Shown piece by piece: positions 46,131-58,766 of a stretch of 64,000 nucleotides of DNA (positions within the stretch are counted from its first letter, which is position 1; each line of letters opens with the position of its first letter). The DNA comes from Flammula alnicola (taxonomy: Eukaryota; Basidiomycota; Agaricomycetes; Agaricales; Strophariaceae), in assembly GCA_015499995.1 (NCBI GenBank), contig JADNRV010000141.1, forward strand, positions 1 to 64,000. The letters run 5' to 3'. The notes under the pieces are model-generated. The model did not search any database, had not been told where the DNA came from, and saw only the letters and a list, made by a program, of their open reading frames with translations. The position numbers and the translations under genes are program-made.

Positions 46131-49100
46131 ATGGATCAACGCCGCGGCGAACAGCGGCCTCCCCGGTCTGCCCGCCCTACCTCAAGGTCCCCCGCCCCAC
46201 CGTATCCAGATCAGTCAGCCCCTGCAAGACCCTCGCTCCAAGCCAGTGAAAGCTCAAAGGCCGGCGTCTCCTTTCAAAATGTCGAGCAAGGCGACAGGCA
46301 AGGCGCTCTTGATTCACACAGGCACCGTCAGGTGCCCTCTGCCTATCTCCCACAACTCTCCCCCGGCGGCGATCCAGAGCACTCGGACCAATTCGATCTA
46401 GCGCGTGTAAACCGGAAGAAGAGTCTCGTCAGGCCTGACAGAGAGAAGATAGATCCGAGCCACAGGCAGTGGTACTACCGCAGTCACGTTGCCCAGCTGG
46501 AGGAGGAGGGCAATGGTCGAGTGGGCGTCATGCCATCAAGTAAGAACCATATGGTCTTCGCCATCCATAACTTAAATGTAACCGTCATCCCTTATTTTTT
46601 TCTACTCCTCCAACTTAGCGACGGGAAATTATCCCCAACTAAGACGAGGGCGTTCTCTGCTGGCGCGCGAGGAAGACGTACACGAGTCTGGTCTCGCTCT
46701 TTTCAAGCGTGGCCATACTTTGCGAAGAAAGCGTCAGCCATCCACAACAACATCCCCGACTTTACCGGATGTTAAGAAGAAACGAGGCTGCTGGACGGGT
46801 CCTGGGCCCGGTGGTCCATGGATGACATACTGCGTGATCCTTACAATATTGGTTCCTTCATTCGTGCTGAAGCCCTTCGGTTAGTCGCTTTCTTTTTACT
46901 TCCATGAACTCCTTTTTCATAAATTTCTATTTCAAGGTATCCGCAGCCCGGAGCAGCAGCGTGCATGGCGGGAAAAAATGGGCCTCTTATCCATCATCTT
47001 GTTCCTTATGGCCGGGGTCGGTTTTCTCACATTCGGTTTCACGATCAGCGTTTGTGGGAAACCGCCGAACCGATTCCATGGTGGAGCCATTGGTGATAAT
47101 TTTATCGGCAACGGCTCGGTCGTCATCCATGGTTACGACTACAATTTTACCAACTTCCGTCATCCCAAGGCCGGCACCACTTTCAACGGCACGACAAACC
47201 CGCTGTACACCGGTGGATGGAATCTCGCTGGTAACGATGCCTCGTTTTTGTTCCAGAAAACGAACCAGAATTGCCTCGGGTTAATCACAAAGGCGTCGAG
47301 CTCGAGTATCACCGGCTCGGGCAACTCCCTTGACTGGTATTTCCCTTGTAACATCTACAGCCAATATGGAACCAACGGCGCCAATCTTACGAGTTACGAG
47401 ACCTCTACAAACTGCCATATTACACAAACCTCTCGAACTGACTTGGAACAAGTTCAAGTTCTCGGCCAGGTCTACTACACTTGGGATGATGTAAAGAATC
47501 CAAGCCGTAATCTGGCGGTATATGAATCGTGAGTTGAAACCTTTGGATGAGTATCTTGGTATTAACACATTTCATCACAGTTCGGTCCTCGACTTGAACC
47601 TTTTGCAGTGGCTCAGCGGAGCTCAGGTCAAATATCCTGCCATTTTCGACGACTTGAAAAAGGCCAATGGCACCTTCAACGGCAAAGATCTGACCATGCT
47701 CATTGAGCGGACCAAGCAGCAGCAAATTGGACACTGTCTCCAAGATATCGTCAGCATCGGTTTCATCGACACCAACTCCATTGGTTGTGTCGCTTCGTCG
47801 GTTGTGCTCTACCTGTCTCTTATTTTCATCATCGGAGTCGTCGCCATCCGTTTCGTTATGGCCGTCATGTTCCAGTGGTTCTTTTCCTGGAAGCTAGGAA
47901 ATTTCCCCAGGGAAACTTACGAACAACGCATGCAACGTTCGACGGAAATCGAAAACTGGACGAATGATATCTATCGTGCTGCACCCAGTGAACTGCGACC
48001 CAACGTCAACAAGAATGGTCTGCGACAAGCAAAAGCAAACCGAAAGACATTTTTGCCGAGTACTTCGAGGTTCACTCCCACAGATACTCTTCTGAAAGGC
48101 GCAGGTGGACGACCTTCGACTGCGTATGGGATACTGGACTCGTCGTCGACAAACAATTATAAGCGCTCAACCGTTTATTCGATATCTGGCAAAGGAGGGA
48201 AAGGTACACCCCCTGATTCGCCAAGTTACAGGCAGTCTAGAAGTACGATGTCGCTCGCCGATGGTTCTCCTCGAAACCACTTTCCCGAGAATCCTTGTCC
48301 TTTCCCTTTGCACAACGTCGTCCCTCAGCCACCCATCGACTACGAGCCTTTCAACTTCCCATTGGCGCACACTATCTGCCTAGTCACTGCTTATTCCGAG
48401 TCGACCGAAGGTCTACGAACGACCCTGGATTCCCTCGCTACCACCGATTATCCCAACAGCCACAAGTTGATTCTCGTTATCGCGGATGGAATGGTTAAGG
48501 GTGCTGGAAATTCTCTGACAACGCCGGAGATTTGTTTGACCATGATGAAGGAGTTCGTTATCTCGCCTTCAGAAGTCGAGCCACATTCGTATGTGGCTAT
48601 TGCCGATGGACACAAGCGACACAACATGGCCAAGGTTTATGCCGGTTTCTACGACTACGACGATGCCACCACGGAGCGTTCCAAGCAACAACGCGTACCT
48701 ATAGTTCTCGTGGCGAAATGCGGTAACCCTCTCGAAGCCGGCGATTCGAAACCCGGAAATCGTGGTAAGCGTGACAGTCAGATAGTGCTCATGGGCTTCT
48801 TGCAGAAGGTTATGTTCGACGAGCGCATGACGACATTCGAGTACGAGTTCTTCAACTCCATCTGGCGGGTGACAGGGGTGAGCCCGGATCGATACGAGCT
48901 TGTTCTTTGTGTGGATGCGGATACGAAGGTCTTCCCGGATTCGTTGACGCGGATGGTCAGCTGCATGGTTCATGACGAGGATATCATGGGTCTCTGTGGA
49001 GAGACGAAGATTGCGAACAAGGCCGAGACTTTCGTTACCATGATGCAAGGTGAGTTTGATTTTTTAATTTGTTTGGATTTTCTTTTCTCATTTTATGTTT

Positions 49101-50715
49101 CTTTTGTCAGTGTTCGAATATTACATTTCGCACCACATGACGAAGGCGTTCGAGTCAATGTTCGGTGGTGTTACTTGCTTGCCCGGTTGTTTCAGTATGT
49201 ATCGCATCAAGGCTCCGAAAGGCGACACAGGATTTTGGGTACCCATCCTTGCTAATCCGGATATCGTGGAACATTACTCGGAGAATGTTGTCGACACGCT
49301 GCACAAGAAGAATCTACTCCTCCTCGGAGAGGATCGTTACTGACGACCCTCATGCTGAAAACTTTCCCTAAACGCAAGAATATGTTCTGCCCTCAAGCCG
49401 TTTGCAAGACCGTCGTTCCGGACACCTTCCGAGTTCTGCTCTCTCAGCGCCGTCGTGGATCAACTCGACGATTCACAATCTGGCAGAGCTGTTGTTGGTC
49501 CGCGACCTTTGCGGTACCTTCTGCTTCTCGATGCAGTTCGTTGTCGGGATGGAGTTGGCTGGTACTTTGGTCCTGCCCGCTGCTATTGCTTTTACCTTGT
49601 ACCTCATCATCGTGTCCATCATCCCTGGAGGCCCAAATACCACTATACCCCTCATCCTCCTGGCCATCGTGCTAGGTCTTCCGGGTCTCCTGATTGTGGT
49701 CACATCTCGCAAGATCGCTTATGTCGGATGGATGTTGGTGTACCTTCTTTCTCTGCCGATATGGAACGGAATTTTGCCGGCCTATGCCTTTTGGCACTTC
49801 GATGACTTCTCATGGGGTCAGACGAGAAAGGTCGTCGGTGGTGATAAAGGACATGATACCGGCGATAAGGAGGGAGAATTTGACTCTTCGCATATTGTCA
49901 TGAAACGCTGGGCCGAATTCGAGCGTGATCGCCGTTGGAAGAGTGGGACTCAGTCGAGGGATTCTACGTTCTATGAGAAGAAGTAAGTTCGCCTGTCTTG
50001 ATCTTTAAACCTGCGTTGATCGTTTATCTATTTACTCAGGACCGACAGTAACCGCTACTCGCTGGCGTCGAACTCTGACCTTACCCATCAGCAACCGACC
50101 TTCGATGCCAGCACATTGGATTCGGCGAACTACAGCAGTCCACGCCCTCGTCACGATAGTAATACCCTGCTTATGCTTCCAGCTCCTTTGGCTGTCAACA
50201 ACAGGCCACTCATGTCCTCTACCTCATCGGTCGGGATGTCGAGGTCCAGCGAGGATCATAACTCGGACAATGGTTCAAATTCCAATCTACGTCTGATTCC
50301 TAGTGTGCAGACCACCAATGAGACATATACCGAAACGTCCGAGTCATCTTCGGCTGGTCAGCGTCTGCTTTCGCCCACTTCTCCTCACGACCCTCGTTTC
50401 TCGAGACAAAATCCAAGTCCACAATCCGACCCTTTCAGATCTCAGACTACTTCTCCAACGAGTTACGATGAACATGCGATTTTCACGCCCGATTATGAAG
50501 ACCCCCATGGCCGAGGTGGTCGAGGTGTGGGTGTGCGTCTGACAGACAGCGGACCTGTCCCAGGACCGGATGGTGTCCGACGGGTCTCGAGGCCCACAGG
50601 ACGACGCCCGACATCTCAGGCCCCTTCGCAAAATCGCTACTCGCGCAACTCAACAGCTTTCTCCCTTCCTCCTGGTGCAGCGCCGCCTCAACACGGTTTC
50701 GGTGGTGGTAATTAA
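46131..50715 (+). CDS. Chitin synthase, class IV (CHS3)-like, two frame breaks in the catalytic core
   Basis: This is a processive membrane glycosyltransferase that makes cell-wall chitin from UDP-GlcNAc. It begins [20 protein letters not shown] (an alternative Met is three codons upstream), with a disordered basic N-terminus and early membrane segments ([39 protein letters not shown]) framing a lumenal domain typical of division-2 enzymes. A third segment is [19 protein letters not shown]. The catalytic part has [39 protein letters not shown] (DxD), [20 protein letters not shown] and the EDRY motif, then SQRRRWINST. C-terminal membrane segments and a Ser/Pro-rich tail end in GGGN. One base is missing after EDRY at about 49340 and one inside the QRRRW motif at about 49456. 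These sit in invariant motifs, so sequence error is likelier than loss. Confidence 0.88.
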
Positions 50716-51199
50716 TGACGGATAGTTTATATATATTCCCTTTTTACATACACATGGACTCGCATCTTCACCATTATGAGTTTTCCTTCATTCTGTGATT
50801 CATTTGACATTTCTCTATCGGACCCGTTTCTTCATATTTTCGTAGCTTGTATAAAACCTCGGTGTAGGTTGCTGGCGGGCTACTGGATTTCTTATAGTGT
50901 TTTGTGAGGGAGATACAGACATAATACTGCATAACGACACTCTTCTTTTGCTCGATTACTCGCCCTATATATATAGCACATAAATAGTACATTTCATGAG
51001 ACTGTTTAGTTACTTGGAAGGATGTTAGACTTGCAGTACCTGTATGTACCTCTTACTGTAAAATCAGAATCGCGACTTCTGTCAGATCCTCGTGCCGTCT
51101 TGGCCTTGTTTGGTTGAAGCTCGAAATGGGTTGATGAGCCAGGCCCTGTGTCCTCTCATACTGTCACCTTCTCTTCAACACCACATATCACTTCCAGCC
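50716..51199. other. Intergenic, no gene seen
   Basis: AT-rich stretch with TATATATATA-like runs near 50729 and 50967, presumably 3' and 5' flanks. No coding feature. Confidence 0.35.
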
Positions 51200-52384
51200 A
51201 TGGCGAGTCTCTCCAATTCACCTATAACGCAAGTGTCGCAGGTCCCGACACATACGAATTTGCAACCGCAACTTCTGACAAGACTCTTTCTCGACCTCCG
51301 TGGCAGGCGTTTCGAGGTTGACCGCGAGACAATTATGAATCTACCAGAATCCGTGCTTCTCTGCTTGTTTCCCAATGGCCTGGTGCTGAGTCGACAGAGT
51401 GTGGCATTGTCAGATGGTGGTGGTGATGACGAAGAAGAGGAGGTGTATGGCGTTGACGTTCGTGCAGAATACCCGTTTGTTGCAGAGAGCTGTTTAGCTG
51501 ACGTTTAGCCTCAAGTTCGATCCCGACTGTTTCCAATTTGTACTCACCTTCTTCCGAAATGCTTCAGACAACTTCTACGGTACTGCTACGAGCCCAGGGC
51601 TCTTTGGCGCCCAGCAACAGTTGTTCGAATCACCCTCGTCTGAATTTGGCCCTGCCACATCTCAGAACCCTTTGCTGTCAAAACAGGCTATTATCGTTCT
51701 TCGAGAAGAGTTGGAATACTTTTCTATCCCTCCCAAGGATGGCCAAGCTGCGACAGACCAGAATGGCATAGCCAACGATACTATGCTGGACATTAAACGC
51801 AGGTCTGGTGACTACCTCATGGACAAGCGCAGTATCTTCACCGCTTTGCAACGAAACGTGAACAAGGAAAACAATGTCGCGGAACAACACCTGATCGACA
51901 TGTTGTGTATGAGGTTGGTCTTTCATCTTTTCTTTGTGTTCGCCTAACATGATGTTGATGTGATATTTACCCTGCAGTGGCTTCGATCGCGAAGATGAAT
52001 GGGGTTCCGTGCGCTGGAACCTTCGCGTTGCTGTATATCATCGATAGCTTTGGTCCTCTTGAAGACGGGCATTGTGCATCATCCAAATGGAGAGAAACAA
52101 GTTGAGATTGATGCCGCACAGATGGCAACTGCCCAAAAACTCCTGTTGTTCTGGAGAAAGCCAGCGGTAAGGGAACCTTTTTATAGGGTTTTCAAGGCAA
52201 CTGAGTTTATTTCTCCAGCGCAAATGTTGGTGGGACGGGTTGGATGTTGAGCTGCCTGCAAGCGGATAAGGCCGATTTGTCAGTGAAATATGGGCGCGGC
52301 GCGTTTGGACGCTGGAATTGAGTCTCGTAAGCGTCGTACTGCGCCCGTTGTATCTAATTACTGATTTATTCAACTTAGGTGTAA
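51200..52384 (+). CDS. WHI2: WHI2-like BTB-domain growth regulator, three frame breaks near 3' end
   Basis: This resembles fungal Whi2, a KCTD/BTB-fold protein that works with Psr-type phosphatases in stress and nutrient signalling. It starts MASLSNSPITQVSQVPTH at 51200. The BTB core reads RLFLDLRGRRFEVDRETIMN, LPESVLLCLFPNGLVL, then across a short intron FDPDCFQFVLTFFRNAS. Further on come LLSKQAIIVLREELEYFSIP, RSGDYLMDKRSIFTALQRN, and the C-terminal block SGFDREDEWG-FRALEPSRCCISSIALVLL, AQKLLLFWRKPA-RKCWWDGLDVELP, WARRVWTLELSL-V with a last intron ending two codons before TAA. One base is missing in GGGG at about 52001, one near 52253 and one in AAA near 52288. The C-terminal motifs are intact once frames are followed, which argues for sequence error. 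Confidence 0.75.
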
Positions 52385-53040
52385 TATACTGGGATCGGTT
52401 CCTTGCCTTTTATCGAAGTATCTACGACTGCATACCTTCACCTTGATACCCTTAGCTTCTCCCGGATTTCCACCTGCTACCTTCGATTAGTGTTCTTTTC
52501 GCATTCGGCCTTGCTTTCAAATGATGAACTCATCACTTAATCAACCCCGCGTGAATGTTTCGCAGTTGTAACAGCAACCTCCTGAATCCGTGGAAACACT
52601 TGAAGTTGTAGCTACTGGACAGTTCCTGTCTGTATATTTACCGCCAATGGAGATCACGCCCGGCGCGAAATCGATGGACAATCATATTATTATCTTTGTT
52701 TCTGAGATGATCACACTGTGCTGGGCGTAAACGTGTACTAGACATGAGGCATGAAGAAATGTCTTTGCCTTGCACCGCAAACGAGTTATTTTGAAAGTGT
52801 AATGTTGCCGTGAAAGGTAATGGAAGTTGAGTGATCTCGGACTTTCAGAGGGAGCGATGACTTTTGATGGATTTGTAGCCGAGTACAAGAACAAAACGGT
52901 CTCCCCTCTCTTCTTGCCACTCACTCTGCATCCACTTTTCGTGTTGCTTTCCTCCTATCGATTTGGTTAGATACCCAACCGATCTCCACATTGGTTTCTG
53001 ACAACCTTCGTTTCCGTCACCACTTTCTACACGCGTTTCT
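52385..53040. other. Intergenic, no gene seen
   Basis: One minus-strand frame at 52682-52924 has no features and is judged spurious. The last 150 bp are pyrimidine-rich and probably the leader of the next gene. Confidence 0.35.
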
Positions 53041-55362
53041 ATGTCTCCAGCCGGAACTTTTCACCCATCGCCATATAGCTCTCCGGGAGAGCGCCACTCT
53101 CTTGTCAAGTCCGAGGATGTCGAGGACGACAAGCGTTCAACTATGAGCCAAGCATCTGGGGTTCCTCGTGCTGACCAGGGCCTGGACGCCCTTCAACTCG
53201 TTGCGGGCAACAGAGTCCGCCATGCACGCTGTGCGCCCGAGTTCCTGGAGGAGATTGCCACCAAGGGTGTACAAGACAGCCTCAGAAAGGCTACGTCCAA
53301 GAAGTTCAAGGTCATCGCCGGTTCCGAGGCGAGGACGTACTTCAAGAACTACATTGGGTGCGCATATAGCCCGCTCTTGTGCCACATTCTTTGCTCACTT
53401 TGCGTCAGGCAATACAACAAGAGAGAGTCAAAAGCTTTACGAAACGATAACGACAAAATTACGACTAAAGATATGCCTGTCCCCATCGTTTTCGCAGTCA
53501 CAGTTTGGGAAGCTGGAAACAAGTGTGTCGATTACCATATGACATGGCGCGGAAATGCGGTCAGATATCTATCTCTATTGCTGCTCAATGGACGTCTACT
53601 GATATCTCTTGGCATTCCAGAAAGCTCGTGAATCGAAGGGTATGTCGGCCGTCTCTCAACTCCGAATGACGTTTAACGACTATTTTCAGATTTCGAACGA
53701 AAGGTCAGCCACTTCGATTCGGAGTTCAGACGACTAGCCCGAGTGCTGGACAAGGAGTACAAACGTATATCGTACGTCTCCATGAGTTTCTTATCGCCTG
53801 TCAAAAGCTTATTAGCGCCTATGCACACTAGATCTCTGAGGACATATCGCAACCTTTCCCAGACACACCGAAAGCCCGAGAAAAAGACTCGTTCGAGTCC
53901 TCCCTCTCACAAATCTCGTCCTCCACCCGGTATCATGGTGTCTACTCCCGAAGAACCTTCAGCGAAGCCAGGTAATGCTTCTTGCTCGGTTCAGTCAAAT
54001 ATATCCTAATGTTTACTTGCTAGAAAACCAAATCAATCCTTCACTTCCCGAGCCTCCGGTGTCAGAAATAGTTCTCTCTAGTGTTTCGTTTCCGTTATTG
54101 ACTCTGGATAATAGTTCTGCTGCGGACAGCGTGATGTCCCTTCCAATGCTTAATATGGTACGGGGCGTGCCCTTCAGTCATCGGGGTTAGTCTTCGGATT
54201 CCCATGACGTTCTCTTTGGTCACTGATCTTGTTTCACTGTCAGTTCCCCTCCGAGTAACAAACCCGGATAGGTTGTCTTGTAAGTCCCAATTTTCTTCGA
54301 GTTATCCAGTCCTGACTTTTATTCCGTAGGATCTCTGAAATTAGTGAGTAAATATTATTGTAGAGAAGTCTTCTAAATAATGTCTTCTATGTCAAGACAT
54401 TATACCTGGGCAAGTCCCTGAGACGCTACCTGCTTCACAGCCGATCACCGAGACCGGCCATACTGCATCAAATAATACCCTTAGCATTCCAGTCATATCC
54501 AAATCGTAAGTGTTTACATTTAACTTGATATAGGAGCACCTATTGAACGACTACTTGTTTTCCACAGCTCCAAGCACGATGACGTCAAGAAATCATCGGC
54601 CAGTATTCGCTCTTCTGACACAAGGTCTAGTAAATCCTCTCGGTCCAGTCGGTCGAGTTCTCGTTCAGAGAACCTCTCAAGCCGAAATCCATCGCCTGGA
54701 GACCGCGACAAAGCTGACGAATCTACCCGACGAGGGGACAAACATTCCTCTCGCGAAGAAGATTCCCCCGAATTTCTGATCGTTTTACTGGGAGATACGT
54801 TGGACATTGACGTACATTCGTGGCACGGGTATGTTCGCATCTATGGTCTAGATTCCTTCGCTTCTAACTTACGTTGTGTCTTAGTCTCGAGAGGCAAACA
54901 TCCATTCGGAGTGTACCTGCTGATCGCCATTCTCCTTGGATTGGTCCCCTAGCTTGTCCAGAAAATCCTACAGATCGTCAATACACACCGACCCGCACTC
55001 CCAATGACTCAGACTCTGAGGCTTCGGAGGCCGACCCTGACCATTGGAAGAACATTCCTGTGATTCCAATGAAGCCTTTGATGGAGGCTATGGGGCTTAT
55101 CCCTAATATCTCATACTACTCCCCTCCTGTCGTCCCAGGTGGGCTTCAATACCACACTTCCATCTCCAACGCAGGTTCGCCTGCACCAAACCAGAGTCCA
55201 TATCTCTACTCCAGCCCTCGTTTGGACTCTTCGCCATTTGTTCCACCATGGCTTCCTCAGCTGCAAATCCTTCCCAATGCAACTTCGCGCCCACCTTCGA
55301 GGGCGTATTCTTCAGCTTCTTATGCAAGCCCTTACATGCAATCCAACACCGGTCCTTTTTAG
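53041..55362 (+). CDS. Uncharacterised protein, Ser-rich middle, exon structure uncertain
   Basis: I do not recognise a family. Exon 1 (53041 to about 53356) gives an acidic N-terminus, then ARCAPEFLEEIATKGVQDSL and KFKVIAGSEARTYFKNYI, which look like a folded domain. Between 53400 and 53700 two frames compete: LYETITTKLRLK and DMPVPIVFAVTVWEAGNKCV both look protein-like, suggesting another indel or an unusual intron. Then comes a helical run, FERKVSHFDSEFRRLARVLD, and after about 53840 a Ser/Arg-rich low-complexity region (RSSKSSRSSRSSSRSENL). The 3' part carries EFLIVLLGDTLDIDVHSWHG, then a Pro/Ser/Tyr-rich tail with NISYYSPPVVPGGLQYHT ending SNTGPF. Poly-T of about 11 lies just after the stop. 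The C-terminal frame and the first exon are firm; joins between are not. Confidence 0.5.
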
Positions 55363-55798
55363 CCCCGGACATTCCCTCTTTTTTTTTTTGGCGAACTATC
55401 ATAATACTCACACCTGCATGAGCGGGGTGAGTCCAGCATTACTTAAGAACTCCTCGCATCGTCTTAGTTGATAAATTATTTCGCTTTCATTCGTTTCGTA
55501 CAACATGCTTCCGTCATTTCACTAGCAACCGTCGCGCACATACCTGATTAATAGTACTTTATAAACTCACTGTTGTATCCTGCATAGAAAATGTAGTTAT
55601 TGCTTGTAAAACCCCAGTTATTAATACTCTTGCCTTTGAGGCTATGTACATAGTTCCCTTGAAGGAGGCCCCAGAAGGATAATGCTAACCGGCCGCCAAG
55701 TCAATACATAAAGTGCTCAGTCAGAAAGAATGAAATCACTTGCATACTGAAGCACCATGTTAGGGACGCATACCAGATTAAAGCATACATCTTCCTTT
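55363..55798. other. Convergent 3' interval with poly-T run
   Basis: A run of 11 T near 55379-55389 follows the stop of the upstream gene. No coding signal. It separates two convergent genes. Confidence 0.4.
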
Positions 55799-57405
55799 CT
55801 AAATGGCATCACCATGCGCGATTGATTTAATGTGGGTCATATTAATCTCGACACCATTGGCCCTGAGGCGATCCACGCGAACCGCCTGGTCGTGGTTGAT
55901 CACATCTCCTATATAATCCAGCATGAAGAAGGCTGGGCGTGCAAACTGGGGATCCATGCCTGCGCTTGCTTCCCACCGCTTCTCGAGCATGCGAATGGCT
56001 GTTTCAAGACGGTCGACACGGCAGGCGAGGCATCTCAGTTTCGGAAGCAGGTCCCCGCTTTCGATGAGCTCGAGCGTCGCCCTCGGTATAAGGTTTTCTA
56101 AGCCAATTAGGAAAACGGCTAGGGAATGTAGAGCGCGGATAATCTCTGCAACTGTTTCCCCAGTGAGGGTTATGTTCTGTAGCTGTAAGATCTCGATGTC
56201 ATGGCACGACTTGGACAACAGAGCTGTTAACGCAGGCATAGGCCCCTCGTCGGCTTTATCAACATTCAGCTCCTTGACGTTAGGTATGAAAAGTGGTTCG
56301 AAAAATGTGGATGCGAGACGTTCACTGTCAGCCTCGGTGAGCTGGAAGCCAAAGGTGACACTGAAGGTGCGGAGAAAAGGCAGTTCAATGCGCGATTTGA
56401 GTACGCGTTCGGCGTCGCCACGCCGCTTTATTACATCGAGGCTCAACCCGCACTCAACGAGCCTGTGGCATTGTCGTAGAATAGCATGACTGTGGGATAC
56501 GCTCATCTGAGCGTTGTGGCAGTGGAAGCGGGTGATGTTGGTCCAAAGAAAAAAGGATTTGATATCATGCACTGTGCAATGATGCAAATTATGAACCTCG
56601 ACATCGGTCAATTCTGGAGCGCCTTTGAAAAGAATATCAACGTCCTCCCGAGTCCGGCTCCATTCCCATCCTGGTTTTACGTGAGAGTCTCGTATGAGGC
56701 GAAGTGATTTGAGAAGAGGGAAGGAAAGATCTGTCACGGTCAAGAATGTGTAGATTTCGGCCTCTGGTAATCGCAGCTTTAGATGACGAAACCTGCGGCG
56801 TATGGAAAGACCAGCTTGCGGAGCATGGTTTGCATGACCTGCTCGTGGTCTGCGGGGTACTCTCCCTTCCTGGGACTGATCTCCAAGAATAATGGCTTCG
56901 ATGCTCCGCTTCGGGAAAACCACTCCTCCACCACATCATAGTTTCGTGCGGGTCTAATCCTCGTGAGTACCGAAAGACAACGTCTGACCATAGCTCGGGA
57001 GTGTCTAGAGCGACTTTACGCCATCTCGAACAGGTGTGGCACAGGGAAAGGGGGCTGCTTGTCCGCCTTGGAGGAGGAACGGATGTGGGGTACGCGTTGA
57101 ACACGAGTGTGAAAATGTGCGACAGCAACTCTGCGGGCAGGTATTTCTGGGGTGCGGTTGCGACATTGCACCCTGCGATGAGCGCGAGCATTTGCGTCTT
57201 TTCTTGCGTATGAGGGAGAGACTCCGATCGGTGTGAAAGGAGTGTCGGATTCGAAGTCGAGTTCCACGAGCGCTATTTCTGCGTCGAGGAGCGCCAATTC
57301 CGTCCTGGCTGCTTCTCGCTGAGATTTGATTTCATTACGCTCATCGTCTGGAAAGACCTCATTCGTCATGAGTGCCTGAAGGTCTAGTCCTTCGAGATCT
57401 GGCAT
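55799..57405 (-). CDS. F-box protein, three frame breaks
   Basis: This is a basidiomycete-type F-box protein of the kind that occurs in large families and supplies substrate adaptors for SCF ubiquitin ligases. It starts MPDLEGLDLQALMTNEVFPD at 57405, with a coiled-coil helix EIKSQREAARTELALLDAEI. The F-box reads KYLPAELLSHIFTLVFNAYP, then LSLCHTCSRWRKVALDTPEL and WSDVVFRYSRGLD. The rest is a leucine-rich repeat-like region of about 330 residues (FRHLKLRLPEAEIYTFLTVT, LSFPLLKSLRLIRDSHVK, VEVHNLHHCTVHDIKSFFLW) ending SIAHGDAI. The frame changes by one base near 57210 (before LPHTQEKTQMLALI), near 56922 (TTTT) and near 56783 (GG), each rescuing continuous homology. Target proteins cannot be guessed. 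Confidence 0.72.
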
Positions 57406-57970
57406 GTTGACTGATCGAAAGGTGATTAGCACAATCGCTGACAATCATGGGCGCTACACACTTCACGTCAAAAAAGGACTGGTCAATTATGCGAACAAGG
57501 CTTGTCTGAGGTGGACGACAATAGCGCCCTTGTTGCGAAGAGTAATTCCTCTTCGACTGACTGTTTAGTTATAAGCTGCGCAATTACCGAGGAGTCAGGA
57601 AAACAGGGTCCAGGCGAGCGCCAACAATTGATTCCGACGACTGAAACTATTTCATGTGGCGCCATGCTGCTGCGCGGCCTCTTGCAAATCTTTTCAATTC
57701 CCAACCTCAAACTGTCGATTTCAAACTGTTCAAATATGGATCATTCAATTTTTTGTGTAGGAGAATCATCAGACAGAGTAGTATACCATCGAGATCAAGC
57801 CATAGCAAGCAAGAAAGTCCACTAGATATTGTACAGAAAGCCGTAAGCAGACAAATCGATAAAGAAGCCGAAAGGCTATAATAGTACAGAAGGGATGAGC
57901 CAAAAAAGGGAGAGGAGGAAGGGGAAACAACGGGAACCGGGAAGAAAACGACGAATAAAAGAGGTAATAG
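57406..57970. other. Intergenic, about 560 bp, no gene seen
   Basis: It lies between the F-box start and the stop of the zinc-cluster gene on the same strand. No coding feature; short frames are not supported. Confidence 0.35.
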
Positions 57971-58766
57971 TTACACCAAAGCCTCTCCAACGGTAAAGTG
58001 AACATGGTCGCCTTCACCAAGGGTCAGTCTCACAGGGAGCCGGGGGTCAATTCTGACGGGAGCACTTGTGCCAACGTAGAAATCGCCACGGCTGAAGTTG
58101 CGAGTGATGGCGGCCGCCTCTTCCTCTGTCAAGTTGCGCGGACGCTTGTTGGGACGGAAAGTGGAAGTGGAAGCGCCGGTGAAGGTTCCGTTGTAGTCGT
58201 AGTATTGTTGGTGGGACAAATTGGGAGTGCCTTGCAAGGTTGCGTACATGGGAGGCGGGGGGAACTGGACATTCGTGGATGCTACTAGACAAGATAAGAA
58301 TGCACAATATTGCATCCGACGGAGTGATTAACGCACCGGGTGCACTCTGGTGGCTTTGTTGGTCCTGCGCATCAGGATCCGGATACGCACAAGTAGCGCC
58401 CAAGCCTCGTTTGAGACAACTCTGAAGGAGAGAAAGTTGAGAGAGACAGAGCAAGCGAAAAAGGATCAGAACGAACCTGGCAAGGCAGAACTTCACTGCA
58501 TCGCGTTTTACCAGTGTGACAAGCGATGCATGCCCTCCGCACTGACGGTGCTTTAGCTGATCGAGGAAAAAGATGAGATTAGGGACCGAGACCGGACGAA
58601 ATTGTGGACGATACTGACGTTTACGACTTGATTCTGGGGGAACAGACTGTTGTAAATTCTGTGGATTCAACTGTACATCCTGTTGCTGTAGTTGTTGCTG
58701 AAGTTGTTGGGTGTCGATGGAGGGCGGTGCGTCTTGGGCCGGTTCGTCAGTGGGGATGGCCGACAT
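57971..58766 (-). CDS. Short Zn2Cys6 transcription factor
   Basis: This is a fungal binuclear zinc-cluster DNA-binding protein of about 210-220 residues, much shorter than the usual 500-900 and without the middle homology (fungal_trans) domain. It starts MSAIPTDEPAQDAPPSIDTQ at 58766, with a Gln-rich stretch (QQLQQQLQQQDVQL) that may be an activation region. The zinc cluster is split by an intron: RRACIACHTGKTRCSEVLPCQ, then SCLKRGLGATCAYPDPD, giving the pattern C-x2-C-x6-C-x5-C-x2-C-x8-C. It is readable only in a different frame from the longest open frame, and the join upstream (CAGTATC to CTAAAGC) is probable rather than proven. The C-terminal exon reads MYATLQGTPNLSHQQYYDYN, RPNKRPRNLTEEEAAAITRN and ends HFTVGEALV. 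Divergent with the bHLH gene. Confidence 0.7.

Noticed and set aside
49338..49460. Chitin synthase as a true pseudogene
   Set aside because: The breaks fall inside invariant motifs, but the rest of the protein is perfectly conserved with no stop or drift, which argues for sequence error.
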